A stretch of DNA of 64,000 nt from Sulfitobacter sp. 20_GPM-1509m (GCF_000620505.1 NZ_JIBC01000006.1:434001-498000); one strand, 5' to 3'; shown: positions 9,892 to 19,634, counted from the first letter of the stretch. Notes: generated by a model from the letters alone, not told the origin. Program-made: numbers and translations.

Positions 9892-10925
9892 ATAATCTCG
9901 TCTTCGTCAAAGATGGGATCGGCCTCGAGCTGGGCGGTCATGTCCTCGACCGTGTCTTCATCCGCGCGCGGTCCCAGTTCGGCCAGATGAAAGATCGCAT
10001 CGCCCTCGTTCACCACGGGCAGGATCGCGCGCCCGATCAGGATGCCTGCAGCGGGTGCTTTCAACTCGACCTCGACGTGGCCGAAGGGGTCCGAGACGGC
10101 CGCCAGAACGTCGCCCTTTTCCACCACTTCACCGGTGTCGCGGAACGTGCGCAGCAGCCCGCCCGCGGGGGCGCGCAGCCAGTGCGAGCCTTTGCAGATC
10201 AGCGAGGACGACTTGCTCTTGGCGATGCCCTTGGCGGGCAGCATGTCCTGCGCCCGCAGCACCCGCAGGATGCCCGCCACACCGGCACGCACGGCGAATT
10301 CATCGAACCGCAGGCCTTCGCCCGCCTCATACAGCAACACCGGCGTGCCGCGCGCCGCCGCTTCGCCGCGCAGCGATCCGTCGCGCAGGGGCGAATTCAG
10401 GATCACAGGCGCCCCGAAATCGCGGGCCATCTTGGCGGTGATCTTGTCGCCCGGCGTGATGCGGCATTGCGGCAGGTTGGTGCGGTGGATCGCCGCCGAG
10501 TGCAGGTCGATCCCGAAATCGCAGCGCATGACGATCTCGTGCAGGAACAAATGCGCCAGCCGCGACCCCAGTGACCCCGAGGGCGTACCGGGGAAACAGC
10601 GGTTCAGGTCGCGCCGGTCGGGCAAATAGCGCGACCGATTGAGAAAACCGAAAGAGTTGACCACGGGCACCACCAGCAATGTGCCACGCAGGCTGGACAG
10701 TTGCGGCGCACGCAGCAGGCGGCGCACGATTTCCACCCCGATCACCTCGTCGCCATGGACCGCAGCCGACACGAACATCGTGGGGCCGGGCCGTTTGCCG
10801 TGATGTACCTTGACGGACATGTGCACCGGCGTGTGGTCGGGCAGGATCGACACCGGCAGATCCACAACGCCCGTGGTGCCTGCGGCAATGCGCATTCCGG
10901 CAATCTCAAAGGGGGGGCGGCTCAT
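9888..10925 (-). CDS. Succinylglutamate desuccinylase/aspartoacylase (M14) family protein
   Basis: Predicted zinc-dependent amidohydrolase of 345 residues. It has metal-ligand motifs AAVHGDEVIG (about residue 58) and GIDLHSAAIHRTN (about 141), a GEAAARGTPVLLYEAGEG segment that should hold the catalytic Glu, and a C-terminal biotinyl-like beta domain (VEVELKAPAAGILIG). The real substrate is unknown. Many members act on N-acyl amino acids. I placed the start at ATG 10925 because longer starts overlap trpE. It sits 31 bp after trpE, probably co-transcribed. The stop codon falls within the palindromic element at 9787-9891. Confidence 0.85.
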   Translation of the reverse strand: MSRPPFEIAGMRIAAGTTGVVDLPVSILPDHTPVHMSVKVHHGKRPGPTMFVSAAVHGDEVIGVEIVRRLLRAPQLSSLRGTLLVVPVVNSFGFLNRSRYLPDRRDLNRCFPGTPSGSLGSRLAHLFLHEIVMRCDFGIDLHSAAIHRTNLPQCRITPGDKITAKMARDFGAPVILNSPLRDGSLRGEAAARGTPVLLYEAGEGLRFDEFAVRAGVAGILRVLRAQDMLPAKGIAKSKSSSLICKGSHWLRAPAGGLLRTFRDTGEVVEKGDVLAAVSDPFGHVEVELKAPAAGILIGRAILPVVNEGDAIFHLAELGPRADEDTVEDMTAQLEADPIFDEDEII

Positions 10926-10956
10926 GGGTGCGGTGCCTTCTATCGGGTTTGCGCTG

Positions 10957-12465
10957 TCACCCGTTGCCCCCGCCAAAACGTGCCGCATCCTCTGCCGCAC
11001 GGCGGATCGCGCCGGATTTGTGCATGGTTTCCATATATTCCGATTGCGGGTCGCTGTCATAGACGACGCCGCCACCGGCCTGAATGTACAGCGTCTGGTC
11101 CTTGACCACCGCGGTGCGCAGGGCGATGCACATGTCCATGTCACCGCCTGCGCTGAAATAGCCGACACCGCCGCCATAGACGCCGCGTTTTTCCGGCTCC
11201 AGCTCGTCGATGATCTGCATCGCGCGCACCTTGGGCGCGCCGGATACCGTGCCTGCGGGCATCCCGGCAAAGAAGGCGTCCAGCGCGTCCTTGCCCGGGG
11301 CCAGCTCGCCCACCACGTTCGACACGATGTGCATCACGTGGCTGTAGCGTTCGACGATGAATTCTTCCGTAGGGCGCACGGTGCCGATCCTGGCCACGCG
11401 GCCCACGTCGTTGCGGCCCAGATCCAACAGCATCAGATGCTCGGCCAGCTCTTTCTGGTCGGCCAGCAGATCGGCCTCAAGCGCGCGGTCTTCCTCGGGC
11501 GTGGCGCCACGGGGACGGGTGCCTGCGATGGGGCGGATTGTGACCTCGTTGCCGAACACACGCACCAGAATTTCGGGGCTGGCCCCGATCACCTGGAAGC
11601 CGCCAAAGTTGAAATAGAACATGAACGGCGACGGGTTGGTGCGGCGCAGCGAGCGGTAGAGCGAGAAGGGCGGCTGCGGGAACGCTTGCGACCAGCGTTG
11701 GCTGGGAACCACCTGAAAGATGTCGCCGGCGCGGATGTAATCGCGGGCCTTTTCTACGGCTTCTAGATAGCCCTGATGGGTAAAGTTGCTGACCGGCTCG
11801 TCGCTGACCGATGCCTCACCCAGATCGCGGGTTTCGCGGGGCATGGCGCGTTCCAGGTCGCGCACCGCGTCCATCACCCGTTCGGCAGCCTGCGCATAGG
11901 CGGCACGCGCGCTTTGGCCGTCGTTGACCCATGCGGGCGACACGACCGTCACCTCGCCCTTGACCCCGTCCAGCACCGCCACGACCGAAGGGCGCAGCAT
12001 GACCGCGTCGGGCAGGCCCAGCGGGTCGGGGTTCACGTCGGGCAGGTGTTCGACCAGCCGCACGGTGTCATAGCCCAGATAGCCGAACAGCCCCGCCGCC
12101 GCCTGCGGCAGATCATCGGGCAGGTCGATCTTGGATTCCGTAATCAGTGCCCGCAGCGCGTCCAGCGGATTGCCGTCCATCGGCTGGAAGGCATCGGCAT
12201 CGTAACGCGCGGTGCGGTTCACGGCAGAGGTTTCGCCCTGGCATTTCCAGATCAGGTCAGGCTTCATCCCGATGATCGAATACCGGCCCCGGACTTCGCC
12301 GCCGGTGACCGATTCCAGAACGAATGCGTTCTCGGCGGCCCCCGTCAGTTTCAGCATCAGCGAGACCGGCGTATCCAGGTCGGCGGCCAGTCGGGTATAG
12401 ACGATCTGGTTGTGGCCAGCTTCGAAACCGGCCGCAAAGGCGTCATATGCAGGTGTCAGTGCCAT
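10957..12465 (-). CDS. trpE: Anthranilate synthase component I
   Basis: Makes anthranilate from chorismate using ammonia from TrpG, the committed step to tryptophan. The 502 residues comprise an N-terminal regulatory domain, with VLESV near residue 50 in place of the feedback-inhibition LLES motif, and a C-terminal chorismate-binding domain (IAGTRPRGATPEED, LDLGRNDVGRVARIG, GAPKVRAMQIIDELE). It starts three bases after the ppiD stop and is separated from trpGDC by two unrelated genes. I see no leader-peptide attenuator in front of it, since ppiD runs up to its start. Confidence 0.96.
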   Translation of the reverse strand: MALTPAYDAFAAGFEAGHNQIVYTRLAADLDTPVSLMLKLTGAAENAFVLESVTGGEVRGRYSIIGMKPDLIWKCQGETSAVNRTARYDADAFQPMDGNPLDALRALITESKIDLPDDLPQAAAGLFGYLGYDTVRLVEHLPDVNPDPLGLPDAVMLRPSVVAVLDGVKGEVTVVSPAWVNDGQSARAAYAQAAERVMDAVRDLERAMPRETRDLGEASVSDEPVSNFTHQGYLEAVEKARDYIRAGDIFQVVPSQRWSQAFPQPPFSLYRSLRRTNPSPFMFYFNFGGFQVIGASPEILVRVFGNEVTIRPIAGTRPRGATPEEDRALEADLLADQKELAEHLMLLDLGRNDVGRVARIGTVRPTEEFIVERYSHVMHIVSNVVGELAPGKDALDAFFAGMPAGTVSGAPKVRAMQIIDELEPEKRGVYGGGVGYFSAGGDMDMCIALRTAVVKDQTLYIQAGGGVVYDSDPQSEYMETMHKSGAIRRAAEDAARFGGGNG

Positions 12466-12468
12466 GGG

Positions 12469-14313
12469 TCAGGGAAAGTTCACATGAACCGCCTGCACCG
12501 CACGCTGGTCGATCTGCGGACGGGCGCGCACGGTGGTGTCGGCGGTGTAGATGTCCAGAATATCCTGCGACAGCGACTGGTTCATCTGCTGAACCAGCTG
12601 TGCTTGCAGGGCGGTGGCTTCGGCGTTGTCGGCGGCAGGCAGGACATCGTCCAGACGTACGATCACGACCATGCCCTGACCGGTGACCAGGTTCACATCG
12701 CCGGGCTCCATCTCGAAGACCTGTGCGACAAAGCTGCGCGGGGTGTTCTGGATAAAGGCGGAGCGGACCTGATCGGTCTCTTCAATCGAATCCAGCCCCA
12801 GATCGGCAAAGCCTGCGCCGTCTTTCAGCTGCGGCAACAGCTCTTCGGCCTTGGCGCTCAGCGCGGCCTCGGTGCGTTGGGCGATCATGTCGGCCGCGAT
12901 GTCTTCGCGGGCCTCGTCAAAGGTGGCGTCGCGGGCAGGTGTGACCTTGTCCAGCCGCAGGGCAAAGATGCCGCCATCGCTGAGGGTTTCAATCTCGGGA
13001 TAGTCGTCCTGGGTCACCGCGGCGGCGGCTTCGCGGAATTCGGTATAGCCTGCCATCGCATCGTCCGAGCCATCGAACCAGTCGATGGTGCCCAGTGTCA
13101 TATCGCTATCCTTGGCCAGGTCTTCCAGCGTCGCGCCACCGGCCAGCATGTCATCGTAGCTGCGCGATTGCGCATCGACCTGACGGCGGGCGCGGTCGGC
13201 GGCCAGCGTGGCGCGCAGTTCCGGCTCGGCTTGCTCGAAGGACGTGTTGTGCGCGGGCAGAACGCCGTTGACGCGGAACAGGGCAGGGCCCAGGTCCGAC
13301 GGCAGCGGGCCCACGACATCGCCCACTTCGGCGGCAAAGATTGCCTCGCCTGCACCGCCCAGGTCGGCAAGGCTCATGTCGCCCATGTCCACATCCGCCA
13401 GCGCGAGGCCACGGTCCTGAACCAGCTGTTCAAAGGTGGTGCCTTGCATCTCCAGTGCGGCGGCAGCGCGGTCCGCGGCCTCTTGGTCGAGGAAGGGCAG
13501 ACGTTCGACCAGACGACGCTCGGGTTGCTGGTATTCATCGGCACGCGCCTCATAGGCTTTTTGCAGGTCGGCCGCGTCCACTTCGACGGAGTCGACCAGC
13601 ATGTCCGGGGTCAGCAGGGCATAGGTGATCGTTTTGGTTTCGGGGCGCTGGTAATCGGCCTGATGCTCGGTCAGATAGGCGCGCATTTCGTCTTCGGTGG
13701 GCTCTGCCACCGGCGTTTCCAGATCTTCGGCTTGCAGGCGCGACCATGTGAAGTTGCGTGCTTCGCCGACATAGTCGACCAGCGTCTTGGCATAGGTATC
13801 CGGCATCACGACGCCCGAGGCGATGGCCCCCTGCAACAGGGTGCGTGCGGCCTCTTCGCGCAATTGGGTTTCAAACTCGGATTCCGACAGGCCCGAGCTT
13901 TCCAGCGCCATCCGGTAGCCTTCGCGGTTGAACTGGCCGTCAACGCCGCGGAACTCTCGGATTTGCAGAATTTCGTCGCGCAGGGAGGCGTCGCCGATCG
14001 ACAGGCCCAGCTTGTCGGTTTCATTGTCCAGCGCACGCTGGCTGACCAGACGTTGCAGCACCGATTGATCCAGCCCCATCGCCTGCGCCTGCGCAAAGGA
14101 CAATTGCTGGCCGGTCTGCGCCTCGTAGGCGCGGATCGTCTGGTTCAGTTGCTGCGCGTATTGGTCGATGTCGATGTGTTTGTCACCCACCGTGCCAAGC
14201 GTCCGCAGCGTGCCCGACAGGTTGGTCGCGCCAAAGCCGCCAAGGCCAAGGATCAGCATGGCCATCAGTATCCAAACTGCGGTTTTCGACATGTTTTTCG
14301 TGCGTGCAGCCAT
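12469..14313 (-). CDS. ppiD: SurA/PpiD-type peptidyl-prolyl isomerase, membrane anchored
   Basis: Periplasmic folding factor tethered by one N-terminal helix (about residues 11-31, VWILMAMLILGLGGFG). It has 614 residues. A SurA-N-like chaperone region (about 35-190) contains LGLSIGDASLRDEILQI and FNREGYRMALESSG. A parvulin-type rotamase region follows (about 230-370), where sequence conservation is weak, then a long helical C-terminus. The parvulin core lacks obvious catalytic signatures, so chaperone activity may dominate. It begins with MAARTKNMSK and ends three bases before trpE. The name PpiD is by architecture. Confidence 0.85.
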   Translation of the reverse strand: MAARTKNMSKTAVWILMAMLILGLGGFGATNLSGTLRTLGTVGDKHIDIDQYAQQLNQTIRAYEAQTGQQLSFAQAQAMGLDQSVLQRLVSQRALDNETDKLGLSIGDASLRDEILQIREFRGVDGQFNREGYRMALESSGLSESEFETQLREEAARTLLQGAIASGVVMPDTYAKTLVDYVGEARNFTWSRLQAEDLETPVAEPTEDEMRAYLTEHQADYQRPETKTITYALLTPDMLVDSVEVDAADLQKAYEARADEYQQPERRLVERLPFLDQEAADRAAAALEMQGTTFEQLVQDRGLALADVDMGDMSLADLGGAGEAIFAAEVGDVVGPLPSDLGPALFRVNGVLPAHNTSFEQAEPELRATLAADRARRQVDAQSRSYDDMLAGGATLEDLAKDSDMTLGTIDWFDGSDDAMAGYTEFREAAAAVTQDDYPEIETLSDGGIFALRLDKVTPARDATFDEAREDIAADMIAQRTEAALSAKAEELLPQLKDGAGFADLGLDSIEETDQVRSAFIQNTPRSFVAQVFEMEPGDVNLVTGQGMVVIVRLDDVLPAADNAEATALQAQLVQQMNQSLSQDILDIYTADTTVRARPQIDQRAVQAVHVNFP

Positions 14314-14377
14314 GATGCGGGTCCTCGGATAAAAGTTTGCCTTGTCTAGCGAGCGTGCCGCGCAGGGGCAAGGCCCG

Positions 14378-15559
14378 TCAGCGCGGCAGATCCAGCCCGC
14401 TCAGGCGGTGATAGAACTCTGCGATTCCCGCAACATCAAGGTTGGCAAAGGCGATGCGCAACTGCCGCTGCCCGCTGACGTCACCCGTGGGGCAGAACAT
14501 GGTGCCGGGCAGGCACAAAATGCCCGCTTCGCGCACCAGTTGCGGCGCCAGATCAGCCGAGGAGGCCGCAAAAGGATGCTCCATATAGGCAAAATAGGCA
14601 CCCAGCCCCAGCAACCGCCAGCCCTTGGCCGCCAGCACGTCGAAACCGCTGGCGATGGCCGCGCGGCGGGCGAGGATTTCATCGCGTTCGCCTGCGACCC
14701 ATTGCGACAGGTTTTCCAGCCCCCAAAGGGCGGCATATTGCCCGATCTGGCCGGGGCAGATGGCGACGGTATCGAGGAATTTTTCCACTTCGGCCAGCCG
14801 TGCAGGGGAGGCCGCCAGCGCGCCAACACGGTGGCCGGTCAGGCGGTAAGCCTTTGAAAAAGAATACAGATGGATGAACGTGTCCTGCCAGCCGTCTTGC
14901 TGGAACAGCGCGTGCGGCGCGCCGGTGCGGCTGTCGAAATCGCGGTAGGTCTCGTCAACCATCAGGGCGATGCCTGCATCGCGTGCCAGATCGTAAAAGG
15001 CGCGGACCAGTTCGGCGGGATATTCCACGCCGCCGGGATTGTTGGGGGTGACCAGCGCAATCGCACGGGTGCGCGGTGTGATCAGGGCGCGGGCGGTCTC
15101 GACGTCAGGCAACAGATCGTCGCCGGTGCGCAGGGCGACCGAAGTCACGCCGGACATGTCCAGCCACATCTTGTGATTGAAGTACCAGGGCGTCGGCAGG
15201 ATCACCTCGTCACCCTCGGCACAGAGTGTGGCGATGGCGGCGGCGAAGGCCTGATTGCAGCCCGAGGTAATCGCAACGTGATCGCCTGTGACTGTCGCTT
15301 CATAATGCGTGCTGATCTGGGCGGCCAATGCATCGCGCAGGGCGGGCATGCCCAGCACGGGGCCATAGAGGTGCGCATCGTCTTTGGTCAGCGCCGCATC
15401 CGCCATCGCCTGACGCAATGCGGGGGGCGGCGGGTCAACCGGTGCGGCCTGGCTCACGTTGATCAACGGGCGGTCGGCGGGATGCGTCACGCCGTCCAGC
15501 CAGCGACGTGCTTCCATGACGGGCGGGGCGAATGTGGTGGCGGTGCGTGGCAAATTCAT
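14378..15559 (-). CDS. Class I/II pyridoxal-phosphate aminotransferase
   Basis: Fold-type I PLP enzyme of 393 residues. Its motifs include VAITSGCNQAFAAA (cofactor phosphate), LVTPNNPGGVEY, MVDETYRDF and the Schiff-base Lys in YSFSKAYRLTGHRVGAL near residue 235. The C-terminal Arg is in QRQLRIAFAN. The substrate is not evident, since its family mixes aspartate, aromatic and alanine transaminases. Its place between gpt and ppiD gives no clear pathway hint. Confidence 0.88.
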   Translation of the reverse strand: MNLPRTATTFAPPVMEARRWLDGVTHPADRPLINVSQAAPVDPPPPALRQAMADAALTKDDAHLYGPVLGMPALRDALAAQISTHYEATVTGDHVAITSGCNQAFAAAIATLCAEGDEVILPTPWYFNHKMWLDMSGVTSVALRTGDDLLPDVETARALITPRTRAIALVTPNNPGGVEYPAELVRAFYDLARDAGIALMVDETYRDFDSRTGAPHALFQQDGWQDTFIHLYSFSKAYRLTGHRVGALAASPARLAEVEKFLDTVAICPGQIGQYAALWGLENLSQWVAGERDEILARRAAIASGFDVLAAKGWRLLGLGAYFAYMEHPFAASSADLAPQLVREAGILCLPGTMFCPTGDVSGQRQLRIAFANLDVAGIAEFYHRLSGLDLPR

Positions 15560-15631
15560 CGGTTGGCTCCGGGTGTGAGGGCAGGTGCCTCCGGCGGGAA
15601 TTTTCTGAACCAGAGAAGAGGGACCGTTTGA

Positions 15632-16153
15632 TCAGTCCTTGCCGCGGTAGGGCTCGACATATTGCAGCGCCATGTCCCACGGGAAGAAGATCCACGTGTC
15701 CTGAGAGACCTCGGTGATGAATGTATCGACCTGCGGGCGGCCTTTCGGCTTGGCATAGACGGTGGCGAAATGCGCCTTGGGGTACATCGACCGGACCACT
15801 TCAAGGGTTTTGCCGCTGTCCACCAGATCGTCGATGATCAGGATGCCAGTGCCGTCGCCCATCATCTCGGCGTCGGGATATTTCAGCACGCGGGCCTCGG
15901 ACTGGTCCTGATGGTCGTAGGATTTGATGCTGATGGTGTCGACGGTGCGGATGTCCAGTTCGCGGGCGACGATCATCGCGGGGGCCATGCCGCCCCGCGT
16001 GATGGCCACCACCGCACGCCAACCGCCACCTTTTTCACCGGCGCCGCCTTCGGGGCCATGCCCGTCCAGACGCCACGCCAGCGCGCGGCTGTCGCGGTGG
16101 ATCTGGTCCCAGCTGATGTGAAAACCTTTTTCGTGGGGCAGGCGGTCGGTCAT
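15632..16153 (-). CDS. gpt: Xanthine phosphoribosyltransferase
   Basis: Salvages xanthine or guanine to XMP or GMP with PRPP. The 173-residue protein has the PRPP-binding loop [18 protein letters not shown] at about residues 102-119 and the upstream [20 protein letters not shown] that positions the pyrophosphate. The tail [13 protein letters not shown] with IFFPWD is typical of Gpt. It follows the LysE-type gene by four bases on the same strand, so it is probably in the fabI operon. Confidence 0.93.
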   Translation of the reverse strand: MTDRLPHEKGFHISWDQIHRDSRALAWRLDGHGPEGGAGEKGGGWRAVVAITRGGMAPAMIVARELDIRTVDTISIKSYDHQDQSEARVLKYPDAEMMGDGTGILIIDDLVDSGKTLEVVRSMYPKAHFATVYAKPKGRPQVDTFITEVSQDTWIFFPWDMALQYVEPYRGKD

Positions 16154-16157
16154 CGGA

Positions 16158-16760
16158 TTACTTTCCTGTAAGCAGTTTCAGGCCAAAACCACCCAGCGCC
16201 ACCGCCGCGATGCGGTCCAGCAGGGGTTTGGCCGCAAGATAGCGTGCGCGGGCCGGGCCGCTGGACAGCAGCAGGGCGCAGGCGGTGTAAAACATCACTT
16301 CGAGCGCGAAGTGGTTGGCGACGATCAGGGCGATCTGCGCGGGCTCCAGCCCCTTGGGGAAGACCACCACGATGATGGCGCCGGCGAAGAGCATGGATTT
16401 CGGATTGCCGAGGTTCACCAGAAAGCCTGCCAGAAACGCCCGCCCGCGCGGCACGGACACATCGCCCAGCGGGTCTCGGGCGTGGCGCCATGTCTGAATG
16501 GCAATCCAGATCAGGTAGAGCGCACCGGCGATTTTCAGCGTGGTGTAGGCCCAGGGGAACAGGGCAAACAGCCCCTCAAGCCCCATCAGCGCCGCCAATG
16601 TCCAGAGGGCCGCCATCGTCGCCAGCCCAAAGCCCGTCGCAATCCCCGCCGCACGGCCCGCGCTGACCGACATGCGCACCGACGTCAGGAAGGCCGCTCC
16701 GGGGCTGAGCAGGGCGGCGATCAGGATCGTGTTAAAGGCAAGCAGGCTTTCGGGGGCCAT
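16158..16760 (-). CDS. LysE/RhtB-family amino-acid exporter
   Basis: Inner-membrane protein of 200 residues with five to six hydrophobic helices. The LysE-type N-terminal motif [26 protein letters not shown] (in the first loop) and the [13 protein letters not shown] and [16 protein letters not shown] segments are characteristic. Family members export amino acids or small metabolites. The substrate here is unknown. It sits six bases after fabI and four before gpt. Confidence 0.88.
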   Translation of the reverse strand: MAPESLLAFNTILIAALLSPGAAFLTSVRMSVSAGRAAGIATGFGLATMAALWTLAALMGLEGLFALFPWAYTTLKIAGALYLIWIAIQTWRHARDPLGDVSVPRGRAFLAGFLVNLGNPKSMLFAGAIIVVVFPKGLEPAQIALIVANHFALEVMFYTACALLLSSGPARARYLAAKPLLDRIAAVALGGFGLKLLTGK

Positions 16761-16766
16761 GGCGTG

Positions 16767-17570
16767 TCACTTTGTGATGTCGGGGGCGTCGACGGCTTTC
16801 ATGCCGACCACGTGATAGCCTGCATCCACATGCAGGTTCTCGCCGGTGGTGCCGCTGCCCAGATCCGAGAGCAGGTAGAGCGCGGCCTTGCCCACGTCCT
16901 CGATGGTGACGTTGCGGCGCAGGGGCGAGTTGTATTCGTTCCATTTCATGATGTAGCGGAAGTCACCGATTCCCGACGCGGCCAGCGTTTTGATCGGACC
17001 GGCCGAGATGGCGTTGACGCGGATGCCGTCCTTGCCCAGATCTTCGGCAAGATATTGCACAGATGCCTCGAGAGCCGCCTTGGCGACGCCCATGACGTTA
17101 TAATGCGGCATCACCTTTTCGGCACCGTAATAGGTCAGCGTCACGGCGCTGCTGCCTGGGTTCATCATCTTCTCGGCGCGCTGCATCACGGCGGTGAAGG
17201 AATAGACCGAAATGTCCATCGACATGGCAAAGTTGGCGCGGCTGGTGTCGACATAGCGGCCCCGCAGTTCGTTCTTGTCGGAAAAGCCGATGGCATGAAC
17301 CACGAAATCCAGATTGCCCCAAGTCTCTTGCAGCGAGGCAAACAGCGCATCAATCGACGCCTCGTCACCCACGTCGCAAGGCAGGACGATGTCGCTGCCC
17401 AGCGATGCCGCAAGCGGGTCCACGCGTTTCTTCAACGCATCGCCCTGATAGGAAAATGCCAGTTGCGCACCGGCATCCGCCAGCGTCTTGGCAATGCCCC
17501 ATGCGATCGACTTGTCATTGGCCAGGCCCATGATCAACCCGCGTTTGCCCTTCATCAGCTCATGCGCCAT
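16767..17570 (-). CDS. fabI: Enoyl-[acyl-carrier-protein] reductase FabI
   Basis: NADH-dependent last step of the type II fatty-acid elongation cycle, cytosolic. The 267 residues form a divergent short-chain dehydrogenase fold. Cofactor site GKRGLIMGLANDKSIAWGIAK is near the start, and the FabI-type catalytic Tyr-x6-Lys is in HYNVMGVAK near residues 152-159, followed by the flexible lid ISAGPIKTLAASGIGDF. I chose ATG 17570, seven bases after AAAGGGG, over an upstream in-frame TTG. It heads a tight minus-strand run and diverges from pdxH. Confidence 0.95.
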   Translation of the reverse strand: MAHELMKGKRGLIMGLANDKSIAWGIAKTLADAGAQLAFSYQGDALKKRVDPLAASLGSDIVLPCDVGDEASIDALFASLQETWGNLDFVVHAIGFSDKNELRGRYVDTSRANFAMSMDISVYSFTAVMQRAEKMMNPGSSAVTLTYYGAEKVMPHYNVMGVAKAALEASVQYLAEDLGKDGIRVNAISAGPIKTLAASGIGDFRYIMKWNEYNSPLRRNVTIEDVGKAALYLLSDLGSGTTGENLHVDAGYHVVGMKAVDAPDITK

Positions 17571-17643
17571 CAAAAACCCCTTTGCCTTCAAGCCACTTCA
17601 TTTAAGCGACCTTTAGGCGATTGACCCCGTGCCATCAAGAGAG

Positions 17644-17673
17644 TTGGTATGCATGGCGCGCGGTCTTTATACT
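17644..17673 (+). promoter_or_regulatory. Candidate pdxH promoter
   Basis: TTGGTA (17644-17649) and TATACT (17668-17673) are 18 bp apart, about 60 bp upstream of pdxH in the fabI-pdxH divergent region. This is a reasonable sigma-70 match by eye only. Confidence 0.45.
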
Positions 17674-17734
17674 CTATGTTATGCTGGAGCAGGCCGTGAC
17701 TCATGCGATGTGACGGTTATGGAAGGTGAGCAAG

Positions 17735-18340
17735 ATGGCAGAACGCAGCGGAAAATTCGCGGGGGAGGATCCTTTTGCATTGGCGCGCAGCTGGCTCGCC
17801 GAGGCGGAAGCCTCGGAGATAAACGACCCCAACGCCATTGCCCTGTCGACGGTGGATGCGTCAGGCATGCCCAACGCGCGCATGGTGCTGTTGAAGGACA
17901 TCACTGACGACGCGTTCATCTTTTACACCAATTATGAAAGCGCCAAGGCACAAGAGATCGAGCAGGCCCAGGCCGCCGCCTTTGTCATGCATTGGAAATC
18001 GTTGCGGCGGCAGGTCAGGGTGCGCGGCACGGTCGTCCGCGAGGATGGCCCGCGGGCGGATGAATATTACGCATCGCGTTCGCTGAAAAGCCGTCTGGGG
18101 GCATGGGCGTCCAAACAAAGCCGCCCGTTGAAGAATCGCGCCACGTTGATGGCCGAGGTCGCAAGGGTGACCGCGCAGCACGGCACCAACCCCAAGCGCC
18201 CGCCGTTCTGGGGCGGCTACCGGATCACTCCCGTTGAGATTGAATTCTGGGCGGATGGGGATTTCAGACTGCACGACCGGTACAGATGGCGGCGTGAAAA
18301 CCCGTCACAGCCATGGCAAATTGACCGCCTTAACCCATGA
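17735..18340 (+). CDS. pdxH: Pyridoxamine 5'-phosphate oxidase
   Basis: FMN-dependent enzyme that oxidises pyridoxamine or pyridoxine 5'-phosphate to PLP. It has 201 residues from ATG 17735. Typical segments are [67 protein letters not shown] and the C-terminal [17 protein letters not shown] with the PLP-site Arg residues. GGAAGG lies eight bases before the ATG; an in-frame GTG at 17726 would overlap that ribosome site and is less likely. It is monocistronic as far as can be seen. Confidence 0.95.
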   Translation: MAERSGKFAGEDPFALARSWLAEAEASEINDPNAIALSTVDASGMPNARMVLLKDITDDAFIFYTNYESAKAQEIEQAQAAAFVMHWKSLRRQVRVRGTVVREDGPRADEYYASRSLKSRLGAWASKQSRPLKNRATLMAEVARVTAQHGTNPKRPPFWGGYRITPVEIEFWADGDFRLHDRYRWRRENPSQPWQIDRLNP

Positions 18341-18452
18341 AATTCACGCAGCGTGAAACGCAGAATATTGAAAAACCTTAGGTTTTCGCGCTTGAATTGG
18401 GATACGAAAATCGTGCAAGTCTTAGTTAACGCGTCAACTATGTAGTTCCTCG

Positions 18453-18995
18453 ATGAAAGACTGTTCAGTGCCGGACGAAGACAAACAGCGTGAGACCTTG
18501 ACCGGACTGGTCAAGTGGTTTGATCCGGTCAAGGGGTTTGGCTTTATTGTCGCGGATACAGGTGGCCCGGACATATTGCTGCACGTGAATGTGCTGCGCA
18601 ATTTTGGACAAAGTTCGGTGTCGGATCAGGCGCGGGTCGTTGTGGTCGTGCAGAACACCGACCGCGGCGTGCAGGCGGTCGAAGTCTTGTCGATCACACC
18701 GCCCGCAAACAGCCAGGGCGATCAGGCGCTGGAGGATCTGGCGGATTATGGCGTTGTGGATGCACCGCTTGAGCCGGGGCGGGTGAAATGGTTCGACAAG
18801 GGCAAGGGCTTTGGCTTTGCCAATATTTTCGGCAGCGCCGAGGACGTGTTTCTGCACGTCGAGGTTCTGCGTCGTTCGGGGCTGGCCGATTTGCAGCCGG
18901 GCGAAGCCTTGGCAATTCGGGTGATAGATGGCAAACGGGGTCGTATGGCCGCCGAAGTTCATGCATGGGAGGCGGCGCTGTCAAAGGACGACTGA
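18453..18995 (+). CDS. Two-domain cold-shock protein
   Basis: 180 residues with two cold-shock OB folds in tandem. The first (about 16-78) has LVKWFDPVKGFGFIV and ILLHV. The second (about 108-172) has RVKWFDKGKGFGFANI and VFLHV. Both retain the RNP1 core KGFGF. The second RNP2 is closer to consensus than the first. Such proteins bind single-stranded RNA or DNA. The start is taken as ATG 18453; a GTG at 18468 giving VPDEDKQRE is an alternative, and neither has a strong ribosome site. The next gene starts two bases after its stop. Confidence 0.88.
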   Translation: MKDCSVPDEDKQRETLTGLVKWFDPVKGFGFIVADTGGPDILLHVNVLRNFGQSSVSDQARVVVVVQNTDRGVQAVEVLSITPPANSQGDQALEDLADYGVVDAPLEPGRVKWFDKGKGFGFANIFGSAEDVFLHVEVLRRSGLADLQPGEALAIRVIDGKRGRMAAEVHAWEAALSKDD

Positions 18996-18997
18996 CA

Positions 18998-19468
18998 ATG
19001 CGCGGCATTCTGTTTACCGGTCTTTTTGTATTGCTTGGAAACTCTGCCCTCTGGGCGGCCTGTTCGCAGGGGGCGGTCGATTTGCGCGGCGATTGGGGGC
19101 AGGCGCGGTTCAACGTCGAGATCGCCGACGACAACGAAGAGCGGGCGCTGGGTTTGATGAACCGTCCCAAGATGCCGCAATCCGCCGGGATGCTCTTTGT
19201 GTACGAAAGCCCCAGACCGATGAATTTCTGGATGCGCAACACGCTGATTCCGCTGGATATGATTTTCATCGATGCGCAGGGCGTTGTGCAGAACATTCAC
19301 CACCGCGCGATTCCCCTGGATGAAACTCCGATCTATGGGGGCGACAATCTGCTGGCGGCACTGGAAATCAATGGCGGTCTGGCAGAGCGAATGGGCATCA
19401 CCAAGGGCACGCAGGTGCGTCATCCGGCCTTTGCCGGGGACGATGCGGCATGGCCCTGCACAGAATAG
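18998..19468 (+). CDS. DUF192 family secreted protein
   Basis: 156 residues. A Sec signal (MRGILFTGLFVLLGNSALWA, cleavage likely before ACS) is followed by a DUF192 domain: FNVEIADDNEERALGLMNRPKMP, GMLFVY, MNFWMRNTLIPLDMIFID and the C-terminal ALEINGGLAERMGITKG. The family's biochemical role is not established. It starts two bases after the cold-shock gene stop, so the pair is probably one transcript. This pairing of cytosolic RNA-binding and exported proteins has no obvious functional link. Confidence 0.88.
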   Translation: MRGILFTGLFVLLGNSALWAACSQGAVDLRGDWGQARFNVEIADDNEERALGLMNRPKMPQSAGMLFVYESPRPMNFWMRNTLIPLDMIFIDAQGVVQNIHHRAIPLDETPIYGGDNLLAALEINGGLAERMGITKGTQVRHPAFAGDDAAWPCTE

Positions 19469-19531
19469 GGCGGCTCGGGCGCTTTTGCCCTTTTCAATCG
19501 GCGGGGTGGCCGTTATGCACCGCCCATGGTT

Positions 19532-19608
<77 letters not shown>

Positions 19609-19634
19609 TAAATTTCCCACTTTGTCTGATCTGT

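Noticed and set aside
16158-16760. Resistance exporter role for the LysE-type protein
   Set aside because: Sequence supports only the exporter family; context with fabI and gpt gives no hint of a drug or specific amino acid.
12469-17591. trp attenuator or leader peptide before trpE
   Set aside because: trpE begins three bases after ppiD, leaving no room for a leader, and no Trp-rich short ORF precedes trpG.
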